From positions 1,984,001 to 2,048,000 of the forward strand of contig NW_026973566.1 in the NCBI RefSeq assembly GCF_963855985.1: a stretch of 64,000 nt of DNA, read 5' to 3'. Below, in pieces: positions 46,487-55,996 of this stretch. The position numbers and the translations under genes were made by a program. The notes beneath the pieces are model-generated. The model ran no database searches. It was not told the DNA's origin and saw only the letters and a program-made list of their open reading frames with translations. This DNA is from Ostrinia nubilalis (taxonomy: Eukaryota; Arthropoda; Insecta; Lepidoptera; Crambidae). Each line of letters opens with the position of its first letter. The first letter of the stretch is position 1.

Positions 46487-46667
46487 AAAAAAAACCTTCA
46501 GTTAAATTACTCCAAAACTATTAAATTTCGGATTTTTTTAAATATCACGTGAGATTAGGGGGCGGGGGAGGGGGTCAGGCAAAATCTCACCAAATCTCAC
46601 CAAGGGGGGGCGGGGGGTTGAAAAATAGCCAAAATTGTCTCACGTAATTTATGGACGCCCCCTAAGC
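46487..46667. mobile_element. G-rich interspersed repeat fragment
   Basis: Contains ATCACGTGAGATTAGGGGGC, CAAAATCTCACCAAATCTCA, a G-run, and CTCACGTAATTTATGGACGC ending at CCCCCTAAG. I recognise the last phrase as one end of a common lepidopteran repeat. It borders the 5' end of the BEL gag remnant. Confidence 0.55.
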
Positions 46668-46999
46668 AGGTTGACCTCTGCGCAGCACGACGAGGGCGCG
46701 TCGGCCTCTTCCGCGGCAGGTACTGTCCTCACAGCAGGTACTCCGACTTTAACATTACCTACTATTGCGTTACCTACCTTTTCTGGCCATTTTGAGGAGT
46801 GGTTACGATTTCACGATACTTTCAAGTCGCTCATACATTGCAATGATAGTATTCCTAAAATTAACAAGCATCATTACTTACAGTCGTCATTAAAGGACAA
46901 AGCTGCGAACGTTTTATGTTCATTGGATTTTTCAGCAAGTAATTATGACATTGCTTGGCAGTTATTATGCGAACGTTATCATAGCAAAAAAACCTACAC
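46668..46999 (+). pseudogene. BEL/Pao gag, part 1 (DUF1759 N-terminal half)
   Basis: Retrotransposon capsid-like protein. Visible: a Ser/Ala/Thr-rich linker, then TIALPTFSGHFEEWLRFHDTF, FKSLIHCNDSIPKINKHHYL, LKDKAANVLCSLDFS and YDIAWQLLCERYH, which is the conserved start of the BEL gag domain. The frame begins inside the flanking repeat, so the gag N-terminus is missing. The frame enters an insertion at about 47000 and resumes at 47940. No LTR or primer-binding site was recognised. Confidence 0.9.
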
Positions 47000-47939
47000 T
47001 AAAAAGTAGAAAAATAATTACTAATTACCTACTTATTCATTAGGACGAATTAATATTTATGTAGGTAGGTATACCATGATTGATACTTCTGGAGTCGGTG
47101 CCAAGATTATGAAACATGTAAAGTTTGCCTGCACCGACTCCAAAAGTATCAATCATGGTAGGTAATTAGTAATTATTTTTCTACTTTTTAGTGTAGGTTT
47201 TTTGGAGTCGGTTTTATTTTTTTTAATAAAATTTTACTTATTTCTTGCTTTTTAGTTAACTAATTATTACCTTGATGCTACCACTGAAGGTAGGCAGTAC
47301 ATTAAGACCATATTCTTCATGTCTAGTGTAAAATAATATTCCCTACAAAATACAGGTTACCATATAGGAAACCTAAAAAGACCTTAAACCGTCAGCCCAC
47401 CTTAAAAAACATGAAAGAATACAACTGTTGGTCTATTTGTACTTATAATATTTAAAGAATTATCCTCCAACTCCTAAGCATTAAGGAGTTGTACCTACCA
47501 TGACCAGTTCATCGTGATGAGATGATGAATATCTGATGTAAACACTTGAATAACTTTAAAAACTATACTTATCTATAAAATTAAAAGAATTATCCTCCAA
47601 CTCCTAAGCATTAAGGAGTTTTACCTTCTATCATCAGCTCATCAATATGAGATGATGATTTCCAGGAGCAAATACTTGAATAACTTAAGAAAAAGTTTGA
47701 AAAACGATATACGTGCCTATAAAATTTGAGGGTTGCCCTCGATTTCCCTAGGATCCCATCATCAGATCCTGACTTGGTGACAATGGGACCACCTCAGAAG
47801 TGTACCCTATCGAACAAAAAAATAATTTTGAAAATCGGTCCACAATTGACGGAGTAATCGGTGAACATACATAGAAAAAAAAAAAACATACATACAGTCG
47901 AACATATAACCTCCTCCTTTTTTGAAGTCGGTTAATAAA
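47000..47939. mobile_element. Composite insertion in BEL gag: hairpin plus AACCGACTTC-type repeat
   Basis: The left part is a foldback: AAAAACCTACACTAAAAAGT (about 46990) is mirrored by ACTTTTTAGTGTAGG near 47200, and TACCATGATTGATACTTCTG is mirrored by AAAAGTATCAATCATGGTA at 47140-47160, with GGAGTCGGTGC / GCACCGACTCC at the core. GGAGTCGGTTTTATTTTTTT (47207) resembles one terminus of the AACCGACTTC family. CCTCCTCCTTTTTTGAAGTC-GGTT at 47910-47932 is the other terminus in reverse. The interior contains GGTGACAATGGGACCACCTC and ATCAGATCCTGAC. Exact ends are uncertain. Confidence 0.7.
47454..47700 (+). repeat. Tandem duplication (~130 bp) inside the composite insertion
   Basis: TATCCTCCAACTCCTAAGCA at 47461 and 47591, each followed by TTAAGGAGTT, then GAGATGATGA and CTTGAATAACTT. 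Period 130 bp, with divergence in the second half. Confidence 0.8.
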
Positions 47940-48367
47940 GTTTTAATAAATAACCATATTCAAGCGTTATTTGATATGGAACAAATTACGAAAGAATCGT
48001 CAGTCGCTTTAAGAAACTTAATAGATTCTTTAAATAAACATCTCAGGGCACTTGAGGGGTTAAACATTACCACTCATAACTGGGATACTTTATTGATTCA
48101 TATGGCTTCAAGCAAACTTGATAATTCAACAAATAGAAAATGGAAGGAATACACTAATAACTTTAATAAAATTCCAGATTTAGAGAAGTTCATTAATTTT
48201 ATTAAAAATCGCGCCAGTTTGCTTGAAACTATCAATTTGAGCCAAGTTAAACGTAGACATAGTGAACCAATCACTTCAAGGTCACGCGCATTTGTTGCTA
48301 ACACGAACGCACAAACAACAAATTACTCGTGTCCTTTATGTAAACAGAATCACGCTATTTACCAATG
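47940..48367 (+). pseudogene. BEL/Pao gag, part 2 (C-terminal half, first zinc knuckle)
   Basis: Continues the gag: INNHIQALFDMEQI, SSVALRNLIDSLNKHLRALE, DTLLIHMASSKLD, WKEYTNNFNKIPDLEKFINF, then a knuckle C-x2-C-x3-H-x4-C (CPLCKQNHAIYQC) near the end. The codon for the last Cys is followed directly by the 465 bp TIR element, and the gag continues at 48838. No internal stops. Confidence 0.9.
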
Positions 48368-48832
48368 CACAGTGTGTTACGGGACTGTATAACTGTGTAT
48401 GTATGTTTTTTCTCAAATATATCACGGAATTTAAAGCTGATTTTTTTTATATAATTAGATTAAATATCAGACTATATCTTGCAATTAAAAATGTTTGCAT
48501 ATATTAAGGTACAATTGAGAAAAAAAATAAAAACAAAAATCACAAAAATCATTTTTCCTAATTATCTGAATGAGTTTACGAAGCACTTACGTGTAGTTTT
48601 AAGAGCTCTATGAAGTATTATAACAATTCTGAATTAAATGTTATTAGTTAACGAGTGAGAATATTTTTGCATAATTTTGAAGTAAAAAATAGGTAACTTC
48701 GAATTTTTATACCGCGAAAACTACTTGGAATTTTCAAACGGGAGTTTTACTATCATGTTTGTATAACTGAGCTCTATACGGTTTATCAAATAAATGAGAA
48801 TGTCCGATTATACAGTCTCATAACATACTGTG
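48368..48832. mobile_element. 465 bp TIR element with CACAGTG ends inserted in BEL gag
   Basis: Left end CACAGTGTGTTACGGGACTG and right end (complement) CACAGTATGTTATGAGACTG match at 17 of 20 positions. CAATG flanks both sides (48363-48367 and 48833-48837); the match can be extended to CAATGCAC (8 bp) if the element is taken to start three bases later. Removing it restores the gag frame exactly. A CACAGTG-like end with a 5 bp duplication fits Transib; an 8 bp duplication would fit hAT. It has no coding capacity. Confidence 0.82.
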
Positions 48833-48837
48833 CAATG

Positions 48838-49810
48838 CACAAAATTCAAATTTTTATCTGTTCACGCTAAAATTAATAAAGTAAAACAATTAAAACTTTG
48901 TCTTAACTGCTTGCGTCACGGGCATGACGTTAGCAAATGTAGGTTCGGTTCATGTAGGATTTGTTCTAAGCGACATAACACGATGTTACATACAGAGGAA
49001 CAGTCACAGGTTGAGCCTAAGGGTTCCGCACCCTCTAACATTTCGTCCCACAGCAACAAAAGTGTCACGTTAGCTACGCAAGAGGTCATTGAACCCGAGT
49101 GCTATGATAATGACTCGAGTTCTGATCATGATTATGACGATACGGCGGAACAAACTGAAGTTGTATTGTCTTCCACTCACAACTGCTGTGTCCTGTTGTC
49201 TACAGTTCTCGTTGACGTGGTTGACAGCAATGGCATCCGTCACACTGTCCGTGCTTTACTGGATAATGGTAGCACGTCCAATTTTATAACTAAGAAGTTA
49301 CTAAATAAATTAAATATTCCCCATTATTCAACTTCGACAGCCGTTGAGGGATTAAGTCGCGACTCAATTCGCATTCACTCCCATTCCAATGTAACATTGT
49401 TTTCACGAACTGAAAAATATAGTACAGAAATTAATTGTTTCGTTATACCTCGCATTACTCAGATGTTGCCCACAAGTTACTTTGAAATTCAATCTTTAAA
49501 TATTCCTAAAAATATTAAAGCTGATCCAACTTTTAACACACCTTCTGACATTGATATGTTACTCAGCGCTGATGTTTTTTGGAACGTATTAGGTAACGAA
49601 CGTATTTCTTTAGGAAAAAATAAACCGATTCTTAACAACACTAAGCTTGGTTGGCTGGTGTCAGGTGCGATGCAGTCACAACGGTTGAATAATAGTCTTC
49701 AATCTACGCACATGTCTACAGTCCATTGCCATTTCATAAACGAGGTTGAGCTACAACATAAATTAGATAGGTTTTTTGAATTAGAATCAGTTCCATCACC
49801 CCTAATCTAA
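48838..49810 (+). pseudogene. BEL/Pao gag C-terminus and aspartic protease region
   Basis: Starts at the last residues of the first knuckle, continues through FKFLSVHAKINKVKQLKLC, a CCHC knuckle (CLNCLRHGHDVSKC) and a C-x2-C-x3-H-x4-H finger (CRICSKRHNTMLH). An acidic linker follows, then the protease (VRALLDNGSTSNFITKKLL, catalytic Asp in LLDNGS, about 49255) and DIDMLLSADVFW, NTKLGWLVSG (DUF1758/A17-type C-terminal part). A TAA at 49808-49810 interrupts the frame before the RT. The same frame continues beyond, so this is a nonsense mutation and not the native end. Confidence 0.92.
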
Positions 49811-50027
49811 ACTACTAATCAAGAAAATCATTGCAAGATTCATTTCAATCAAACAACAACTCGACAATCTGACGGTCGATTTGTTGTAGTAATTCCAATG
49901 CAACATTCGCCTGAATTGTTAGGTGAATCATACGAACAGCTTTAAGGTTAAAGGTCAAGTGTTGTGTTCTATGGAGTGATTCCACAATTGTATTGGGTTG
50001 GATTCGGACTCCCAAATCCTCTCTTAA
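49811..50027 (+). pseudogene. BEL/Pao pol scraps: RT start fused to RNase H-region motif
   Basis: Same frame after the stop: HCKIHFNQTTTRQSDGRF and VVVIPMQHSPELLGES, the entry to the BEL RT. A deletion then removes the whole RT core. The next readable stretch is CVLWSDSTIVLGWIRTP, the connection/RNase H region, ending at the TTAA where the piggyBac-like element sits. The YVDD catalytic core is absent, so this copy could not reverse-transcribe. Confidence 0.85.
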
Positions 50028-50255
50028 CCCATTCCTCCCCATTGTCCTATTTTTAGGACACCATATTCAAAATTTTTTTTTTACAAGTTAATAAACTAAT
50101 TTTTATTGTTTTTGACAAAATTCGTATTCTTGCACTGTTATTCTAATAAAATATTTTTTTTCGGCTGCAAAAAGTGTATCCGTTATTTTAATGTAATTTT
50201 TTCAAATTAACACTTTTGTTGCCTCAAAAAGAAGCATCATATTTTGATTTTATAT

Positions 50256-50402
50256 ACCAGTAGCGGCCGCCCGCGACTTCGTACGCGTGGATCCCGTTAT
50301 ACCCCCTTCATCTATCTTACGCGGTTTAGATTTTTTCATACAAATGTTTTTTCTCGCTAACTCCCGTTCCCGTGGGAATTTTGCAATATCCTGTTGTAAC
50401 TA
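50256..50402 (+). mobile_element. SINE-like repeat, left part (split by the LINE)
   Basis: GTAGCGGCCGCCCGCGACTT followed by CGTACGCGTGGATCC, then TTTTCTCGCTAACTCCCGTT and CCCGTGGGAATTTTGC. Typical lepidopteran SINE/LINE-tail wording. It ends with AACTA (50398-50402), which recurs after the LINE. Confidence 0.7.
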
Positions 50403-50871
50403 GAGTGAGTGTAACGAGAGTGCTGGCTGACCGCCGAAACGTAAACATCTATCGGTGAACCGCTCCTCATTTTTATCCTAAATGAAGCGGAATCTTTAGT
50501 TATTTCGGGATAAAACCTATCAAATCTTGTGCAGTATCGATCAGTGAATAGAGTGATATACAGTTATCGTAATTAAATAATGAGTGAATATGGATAATTT
50601 CAAAATAAAAAACCATTATAGAAAGTGTAACGTGCAAAAACTCTGCCGTTGAAGATAACGCGTAAGCGCCGCGGTTTGCACGGCGCTTAGGACCTTTTGG
50701 CCGCGAACATTATAAAACATCGCTGGGTTACCATCAAGCGAGTGCAGCGCTTAATATTTGCGTCTTGAAACCAAAGTGACGTTGGTTCAGCGCTTTAACG
50801 CTGAGTTGTAAACGCGACGAACTGCTCCTTACTGTGAATTTAAGAACTATTTTAACTACCTTCTTACCGCA

Positions 50872-51972
50872 ATGGCGAGTGTAGCTAAGGACTCGAAGAA
50901 AGTAAACAATGTTTGCGGCGGCTGTCGTGCTGCAATATTGAGCCGTCAATTTCTAAAATGCAGATTATGCTCACAATGCTATTGCCTACAATGCGCTAAT
51001 GTATCCGAAAAGCGTTTTTATAATACTCTCACGGAGGAACATAGGGTAAATTGGAAATGCCCATTATGTAAAAACAACGAACCTAAACACGGTAATACTA
51101 CCACTCCATTACGCAACTTGCGGGCAGAGGAGGCTAGCGATGAATTTGTTACACTGCGCCGTGGTTCTAGCAGACAGGGAAATGCAGAAAAATCACCAAC
51201 ACCAATAGATATGGGAGAAATAAAAACAGATACTCAACTGATTTTAGAAGAGCTGCGAGCGCTTCGCGCTGAGATGTCTGACTTCAGGAGCACAATACAA
51301 CAACTAACAGCTGAAATCAACCATAATAAGCAGTGTATAGAAGACCTGACATCGCGCGTCGAGACCCTGGAGCAGCGTCAGAACAAAATAATCCCCATCA
51401 CCGAGACACCCAACCTACAAGAAACTATTTCGGAATTGAAGCAAAACCTTAACGACAGAGATCAAGAGCTCTTGCAGAATGACATTGAAATAGCCGGGAT
51501 ACCAGAGGAAAAGAGTGAAAATGCTGCTCATATCATGTTGACGGTGGCCAATAAACTCGGAGTGTCTATCGATGAACGTGACATAGTGAATGCTGAGCGA
51601 GGGGGACCATTACGAGCCGGGTCATCACATGAAACACCTGATGCGCGCCCTAGGGTGCTCATCATCCGTCTGAGCCGCCGCGCCCTGCGAGGGCAGCTGT
51701 TAGCAGCGGCCCGTGTCCGCCGGTCTCTGCAAACTGATGGCCTGGGGCTGTCTGGTTCACCAAAAAACTTTTACATCAATGAGCGACTAACAAAGCAAAA
51801 TCGTCATCTGTTTTATAACGCCAGAGAAGCTGCCCGTCGTGAAAAATGGCATTACGTCTGGACACGGGATGGCAGAATCTATGCTCGACGAGAACAGGGA
51901 GCTCCCCGTCATCGCATCAAATCGGAAGCGGATATCAACAGGGTTTTTGGATGTGGTGGTGTTCGCACGTGA
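50872..51972 (+). CDS. LINE ORF1 protein: PHD-type finger, coiled coil, FP-like RNA-binding domain
   Basis: 366 residues from an ATG (MASVAKDSKK). Residues 15-66 hold a PHD-like finger: C15-x2-C18, C30-x2-C33, YC at 37-38 where YH is usual, C41, and C63-x2-C66. Residues about 115-200 are a heptad-rich coiled coil (ELRALRAEMSDFRSTIQQL, then SELKQNLNDRDQELLQNDIE). The C-terminal third matches the baculovirus FP25K/L1 ORF1-like domain (IEIAGIPEE, RPRVLIIRLSRR, FYINERLTKQNRHLF, WHYVWTRDGRIYAR). Such ORF1 proteins package LINE RNA as a multimer with nucleic-acid chaperone activity. The ORF is intact; ORF2 follows 209 bp downstream in the same element. Confidence 0.92.
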   Translation: MASVAKDSKKVNNVCGGCRAAILSRQFLKCRLCSQCYCLQCANVSEKRFYNTLTEEHRVNWKCPLCKNNEPKHGNTTTPLRNLRAEEASDEFVTLRRGSSRQGNAEKSPTPIDMGEIKTDTQLILEELRALRAEMSDFRSTIQQLTAEINHNKQCIEDLTSRVETLEQRQNKIIPITETPNLQETISELKQNLNDRDQELLQNDIEIAGIPEEKSENAAHIMLTVANKLGVSIDERDIVNAERGGPLRAGSSHETPDARPRVLIIRLSRRALRGQLLAAARVRRSLQTDGLGLSGSPKNFYINERLTKQNRHLFYNAREAARREKWHYVWTRDGRIYARREQGAPRHRIKSEADINRVFGCGGVRT

Positions 51973-52181
51973 TGGTGATGTTGACATTTGTGAAACACTT
52001 AACATTATAATATTAGTCAATTTAAGAAATGTACCTTATGAGTTACTGTTTTTGTTTTTAAACGTTACTTGCTTGGATTTGTTTTTAGGTAGACTGTGCC
52101 CATGTGTGTGTGTTTTTTCAATACATTTATTTCACATTTTCTTTTACAAAACAGAGAAACTCTTTATTAATATTATGAAAA

Positions 52182-54127
52182 ATGGCTAACTCAAAGTTTA
52201 AAAGTTTGAGAATAGGGCTATTGAATGCTAGATCTCTCAATACAGGTGAGGATGAACTTTTAATTTCAATGGCAAATTTCAAACCCGACATCTTAGCAAT
52301 TAATGAAACATGGATTGAGCACGGTCAACAATCCCTGGCACCAGTCGTCCCCCACTACAATTTTCTACATACAGCACGAAAGAATAAGCGAGGAGGTGGA
52401 GTTGGCTTTTACGTGAGAAAGGACATCAATACTCGTGTCCGTCGCCACCCATCTTCTGGTTTGGAACAGCTTTGGATTGAATTGCAACTTCCTGGAGGTA
52501 AAATGGCGCTAGGAACAGCATATAGACCAGAAAGCGTTTCACCACAGATAGCCTGGGACGCATTAAGCGAGTCTATTAACCAGTTTGCTAACTGTGGCTA
52601 CTTATGCTTACTCAGCGACCTTAACATTGACCTGTTACGTGAGAACTCACCTCGCGCCAAAGAACTCCTCGATTTTTGTCGCCAACACAATTTAAAACAA
52701 TTAGTCACAGAAGCGACAAGAATAACTGATCAATCAGAGACATTACTGGATGTGGTTATCACAAATGACACTCTTTGTAGCAGGGAAGTAATAGTGGTTC
52801 ATAATCGAAGCTTAAGTGACCATGGTATGGTTTTGGTAGATTTTAATGTAAGGAAGCCCAAATTTATCAAACAAATTAAATACACAAGAAATATTTACGA
52901 CATCAATATATCGCTTTTCGAGGAAGATCTGAAGTCGATGGCATGGGGATCAATAATGGAAAATGCAAACGTGAATGTAATGGTTAAATCTCTTAATAAG
53001 CTTATCATAGACTTGTTTGATAGACACGCGCCAATAAAACGGAAAATTCTTAAATCGCCGCCGAAACCATGGATTACAGACACAATAAAACTAATGATGG
53101 AACTACGGAACAAGGCATTACAAAGATCACAAATAAAAAAAACTGAAAGCTCTAAAGAATATTATCGCAGTCTCAAAAATTTTGTCACAGCCTCTATAGA
53201 ACGAGAGAAAAAAGCATACTACAACAATGTTTTGAATAAAAACTTGGATAAACCTAAAGAACTATGGAGTAATATTAGGAAAACATCTATTTATGAAACC
53301 ACTAACGCAGATATCATCCCAGAACATATAAATGATCCTAACATGATCAATGAACATTTCTTGCAATTGCCGGAAAAGAATACTCACTCGGAAAAAGTAA
53401 ATGTGACAATAAGAAGTGCAAGGCTTACCGGTGAGAAATTTAGACTACGCCCTGCAACTGAAGAGGAGGTAAGGAAGATCATAGACAACATAAAGACTAA
53501 TGCTTCAGGACACGATACTATAAATATAGATATGGTCAAGCTTACCTTGGATTACACACTACCAATTATAGTCACAATTATAAATAAGTCGATTGAGTCG
53601 AATACGTTCCCTTCTCTCTGGAAAAAAGCACTAGTCAGACCAATCCCGAAAAAAAGTGCTGTGGAGCGCCTACAAGACCTACGACCGGTGTCGATCTTGC
53701 CGGTAGTCTCCAAGGTGCTGGAAAGGGTTGTGCTGAAACAAGTTGAGGGATATATACAGGAAAAGAAGATAATACCAAAATACCAGTCCGGCTTCCGTAG
53801 AGGACACGGCACAGAGACGGCATTGCTGCACGTAACAGATGATCTCACTGAGGCCTCGGATAATGGAATGAGTAGCATTATAGTGCTCCTGGATTACTCG
53901 CGCGCCTTTGATTGTTTGGATCCAGAACTGTTATTGTCCAAATTGTCACATTATGGTTTCTCGGATGACGTTTGTTTATGGTTCAAGTCTTATTTAACAG
54001 ATAGAGAGCAGATTGTGGTTTCAGATTGCGCGGACGGTCTAAAGAGATACTCAAAAGTTGGGAAACTCACTAGAGGCGTGCCTCAGGGTTCCATCCTGAG
54101 TCCAATAATATTTTCTATATTTACATT
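52182..54127 (+). pseudogene. LINE ORF2 protein, endonuclease and RT up to the frameshift
   Basis: Starts MANSKFKSLRIGLLNARSL. Endonuclease motifs: N15, E42 (INETWI), TAYRP (112-116), D146 and N148 in SDLNID (usual form GDFN), D213-H214 (SDHGM). A linker then leads to RT: ALVRPIPKKS, LRPVSILPVVSKVLERVV, GFRRGHGTETALL, LLDYSRAFDCLD (Asp near 571, motif A), GVPQGSILSPIIFSIFT (motif B). Just after this, near 54125, a few bases are lost and the frame shifts; the frame then runs on with no biological meaning to 54272. The true continuation begins EHCKYHLYADD in another frame. Apart from this single lesion ORF2 seems complete (about 960 codons). Confidence 0.93.
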
Positions 54128-55066
54128 GAACACTGTAAATATCATTTATACGCGGACGACACGCAGATTTATTACTCATTTAGTGGTAATAATGTTGACG
54201 AGTCTATTAAAAAAGTCAATCAAGATCTACAAAATATTTTATGTTGGTCACGGAAAAACTCACTGCTGTTGAACCCGGATAAATCTAAAATGGTAGTAAC
54301 TGGGACAAAAAACCAAATCCATAAGGTAATGAATAGTACTGAGTCAGTCAAGATCGATGGTAGAACTATTGAAACGGTGCCATATGCGCGAAATTTAGGA
54401 CTAATTCTGGACGGGGAACAAAAGTATGAGAACCATATAAATGAAAAAATCAGGAACGCATTTTTTAAACTGAAGCTGCTTTACAAATTGAGGGCATATA
54501 TTGGAGAACACCTCCGAGTACGGTTAGTTAATGCACTGGTATTATCGCCATTCGATTATTGTGACTCAGTATACGGGCCAAGACTAAATGCTAATACGGC
54601 AAGAGCTATCCAGCGAGTCCAGAACGCTTGCATGAGGTTCTGTTTCAGAATACCAAGGCGAGACTTTGTAACGCCTTATATGAACAAGGGGGGAATTTTA
54701 AACATGAGTGCTAGAAGGGAACTTCATTATGCCTGTCTTACAAAAAGAGTAATTTGGTCAAAGAATCCGGACTACCTGTTTGAGAAGCTCTCATGGAAAA
54801 AAGATCGAAGCCGACAGAATTTGCGCTCAGTGGCACAGAACCTAATGAACTTACCTAAGTTTAAATCTCATCGGTTCAGGAGTTGTTTCAAGTTCAATGC
54901 AGCGAAAATATGGAATGATTTACCTCCACCTCTTAGGATTAAAATGTCTGACCAAGCATTCAAGATGAAATATAAGACAGCATTATTAAAGCGGCAGCTG
55001 GCTGCGGAGAATTTGAAGCAATCATACCTCAAAGACATAGCCCTGAGTCAATTCTTCACAATGTAG
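54128..55066 (+). pseudogene. LINE ORF2 protein, C-terminal part (YADD to thumb)
   Basis: In the shifted frame: HLYADDTQIYYSF (catalytic YADD at 54149-54160), DLQNILCWSRKNSLLLNPDK, KMVVTGTK, YARNLGLILDGEQKYENHI, LVLSPFDYCDSVYGP, RVQNACMRFCFRIPRRD and FKFNAAKIWNDLPPPLR, ending TAG at 55064-55066. This is the motif C, thumb and C-terminal region of the same polypeptide as 52182-54127. No further stop. Confidence 0.93.
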
Positions 55067-55087
55067 GTTCTTATCATATATTGTACA

Positions 55088-55141
55088 CACACACACGCAC
55101 ACACACACACACACACAAACACACACACGCACAGGCAAACA
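55088..55141 (+). repeat. CA microsatellite in the LINE 3' UTR
   Basis: ACACACACACGCACACACAC and variants, about 50 bp, immediately after ORF2. Confidence 0.9.
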
Positions 55142-55359
55142 CGGTAACAGTGATGCATAGTTTTTATGTCAGCTAGCACCATTTCGAATTGCTCCAACTG
55201 TCACCTTCAGAGAGCTGGGCAAGGTTGAAAAACAGCGCAGCCCGGGACTTGCTCTCGAGGCAGCTTGAGCTGAACCTCATGGCCTTTTGTTTCCTGTATT
55301 TAATTTAAGTACTCTAGTTTTAATTTTAATTGTAACTTTTAAATTTTGGTTGTGGGAAA

Positions 55360-55371
55360 CAATAAATGATT

Positions 55372-55398
<27 letters not shown>
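55360..55398 (+). repeat. LINE 3' tail: AATAAA and ATTT repeats
   Basis: CAATAAATGATTTTTATTTA followed by seven or so TTTA/ATTT units, ending where AACTA repeats the target. A short microsatellite tail in place of poly(A) is usual in CR1-like LINEs. Confidence 0.8.
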
Positions 55399-55402
<4 letters not shown>

Positions 55403-55760
55403 AAGCTTTAAGTTTACTAAGGTATCTGCATGCCAAATTTCAAGCGTCTAACTTAAGCGGTTTAGATTTTTCATAAAAAAGGATTTTCCCGCTAATTCCC
55501 GTTCCCGTGGGAATTCCTAAGTATCCTATAACCTGCCCAGGAGTATGAAGAATAATTGTACCAAGTTTCGTTAAAATCCGTCTAGTAGTTTTTGTTTCTA
55601 TAAGGAACATACAGACAGACAGACAGACAAAAATTTTACTGATTGCATTTTTGGCATCAGTATCGATCACTAATCACCCCCTGATAGTTATTTTGAAAAT
55701 ATATGTCATGTACAGAATTGACCTCTCTACAGATTTATTATAAGTATAGATAATATAAAA
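55399..55760 (+). mobile_element. SINE-like repeat, right part plus a second tandem copy
   Basis: Continues after AACTA with TATCTGCATGCCAAATTTCA, the usual downstream part of this SINE-like family. It then runs into a second start (GCGGTTTAGATTTTTCATAA, CCCGTTCCCGTGGGAATTCC), TAGTAGTTTTTGTTTCTAT, ACAGACAGACAGACAG and an end near TTATTATAAGTATAGAT. Confidence 0.7.
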
Positions 55761-55996
55761 AAACTGGCCAACTCCAATTTACATAAAACTGATTCTTAGA
55801 CATCTACCAATACATAAAAAAAAATAAACATAAACAAAACATAATTTAAAAACTTGTGGTAATGTTTCAAAATAAGCCGTACTATAAATATGACACTGGG
55901 AACATGTCTATACAATTTGCCGCGAAGGCATTTTCGGATCTGCAACGATAAGCACTAGTTCAAACGTGTCAATTGTTTGTTTCTTGCGAGTCTTGT

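Larger units (their letters stand above)
50403..55398 (+). mobile_element. Nearly intact two-ORF LINE (Jockey/CR1 superfamily)
   Basis: About 4996 bp flanked by AACTA on both sides (50398-50402 and 55399-55403). 5' UTR about 470 bp, ORF1 50872-51972, 209 bp spacer, ORF2 52182-55066 (one frameshift), 3' UTR with a CA microsatellite, AATAAA, and an ATTT-repeat tail (about 55366-55398). The microsatellite tail, PHD finger plus FP-like ORF1, and APE-type endonuclease suggest a Jockey/CR1-superfamily element. It sits inside a SINE-like repeat, which sits inside a piggyBac, which sits inside a BEL element. Confidence 0.9.

Noticed and set aside
48368..48832. Firm assignment of the 465 bp element to hAT
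   Set aside because: An 8 bp duplication can be read, but the terminal CACAGT symmetry fits a 5 bp duplication better. One copy cannot decide.
54128..54272. End of the 696-codon ORF2 frame as a native C-terminus
   Set aside because: The catalytic YADD and thumb are in another frame over the same bases, so this tail is out-of-frame translation after a small deletion.
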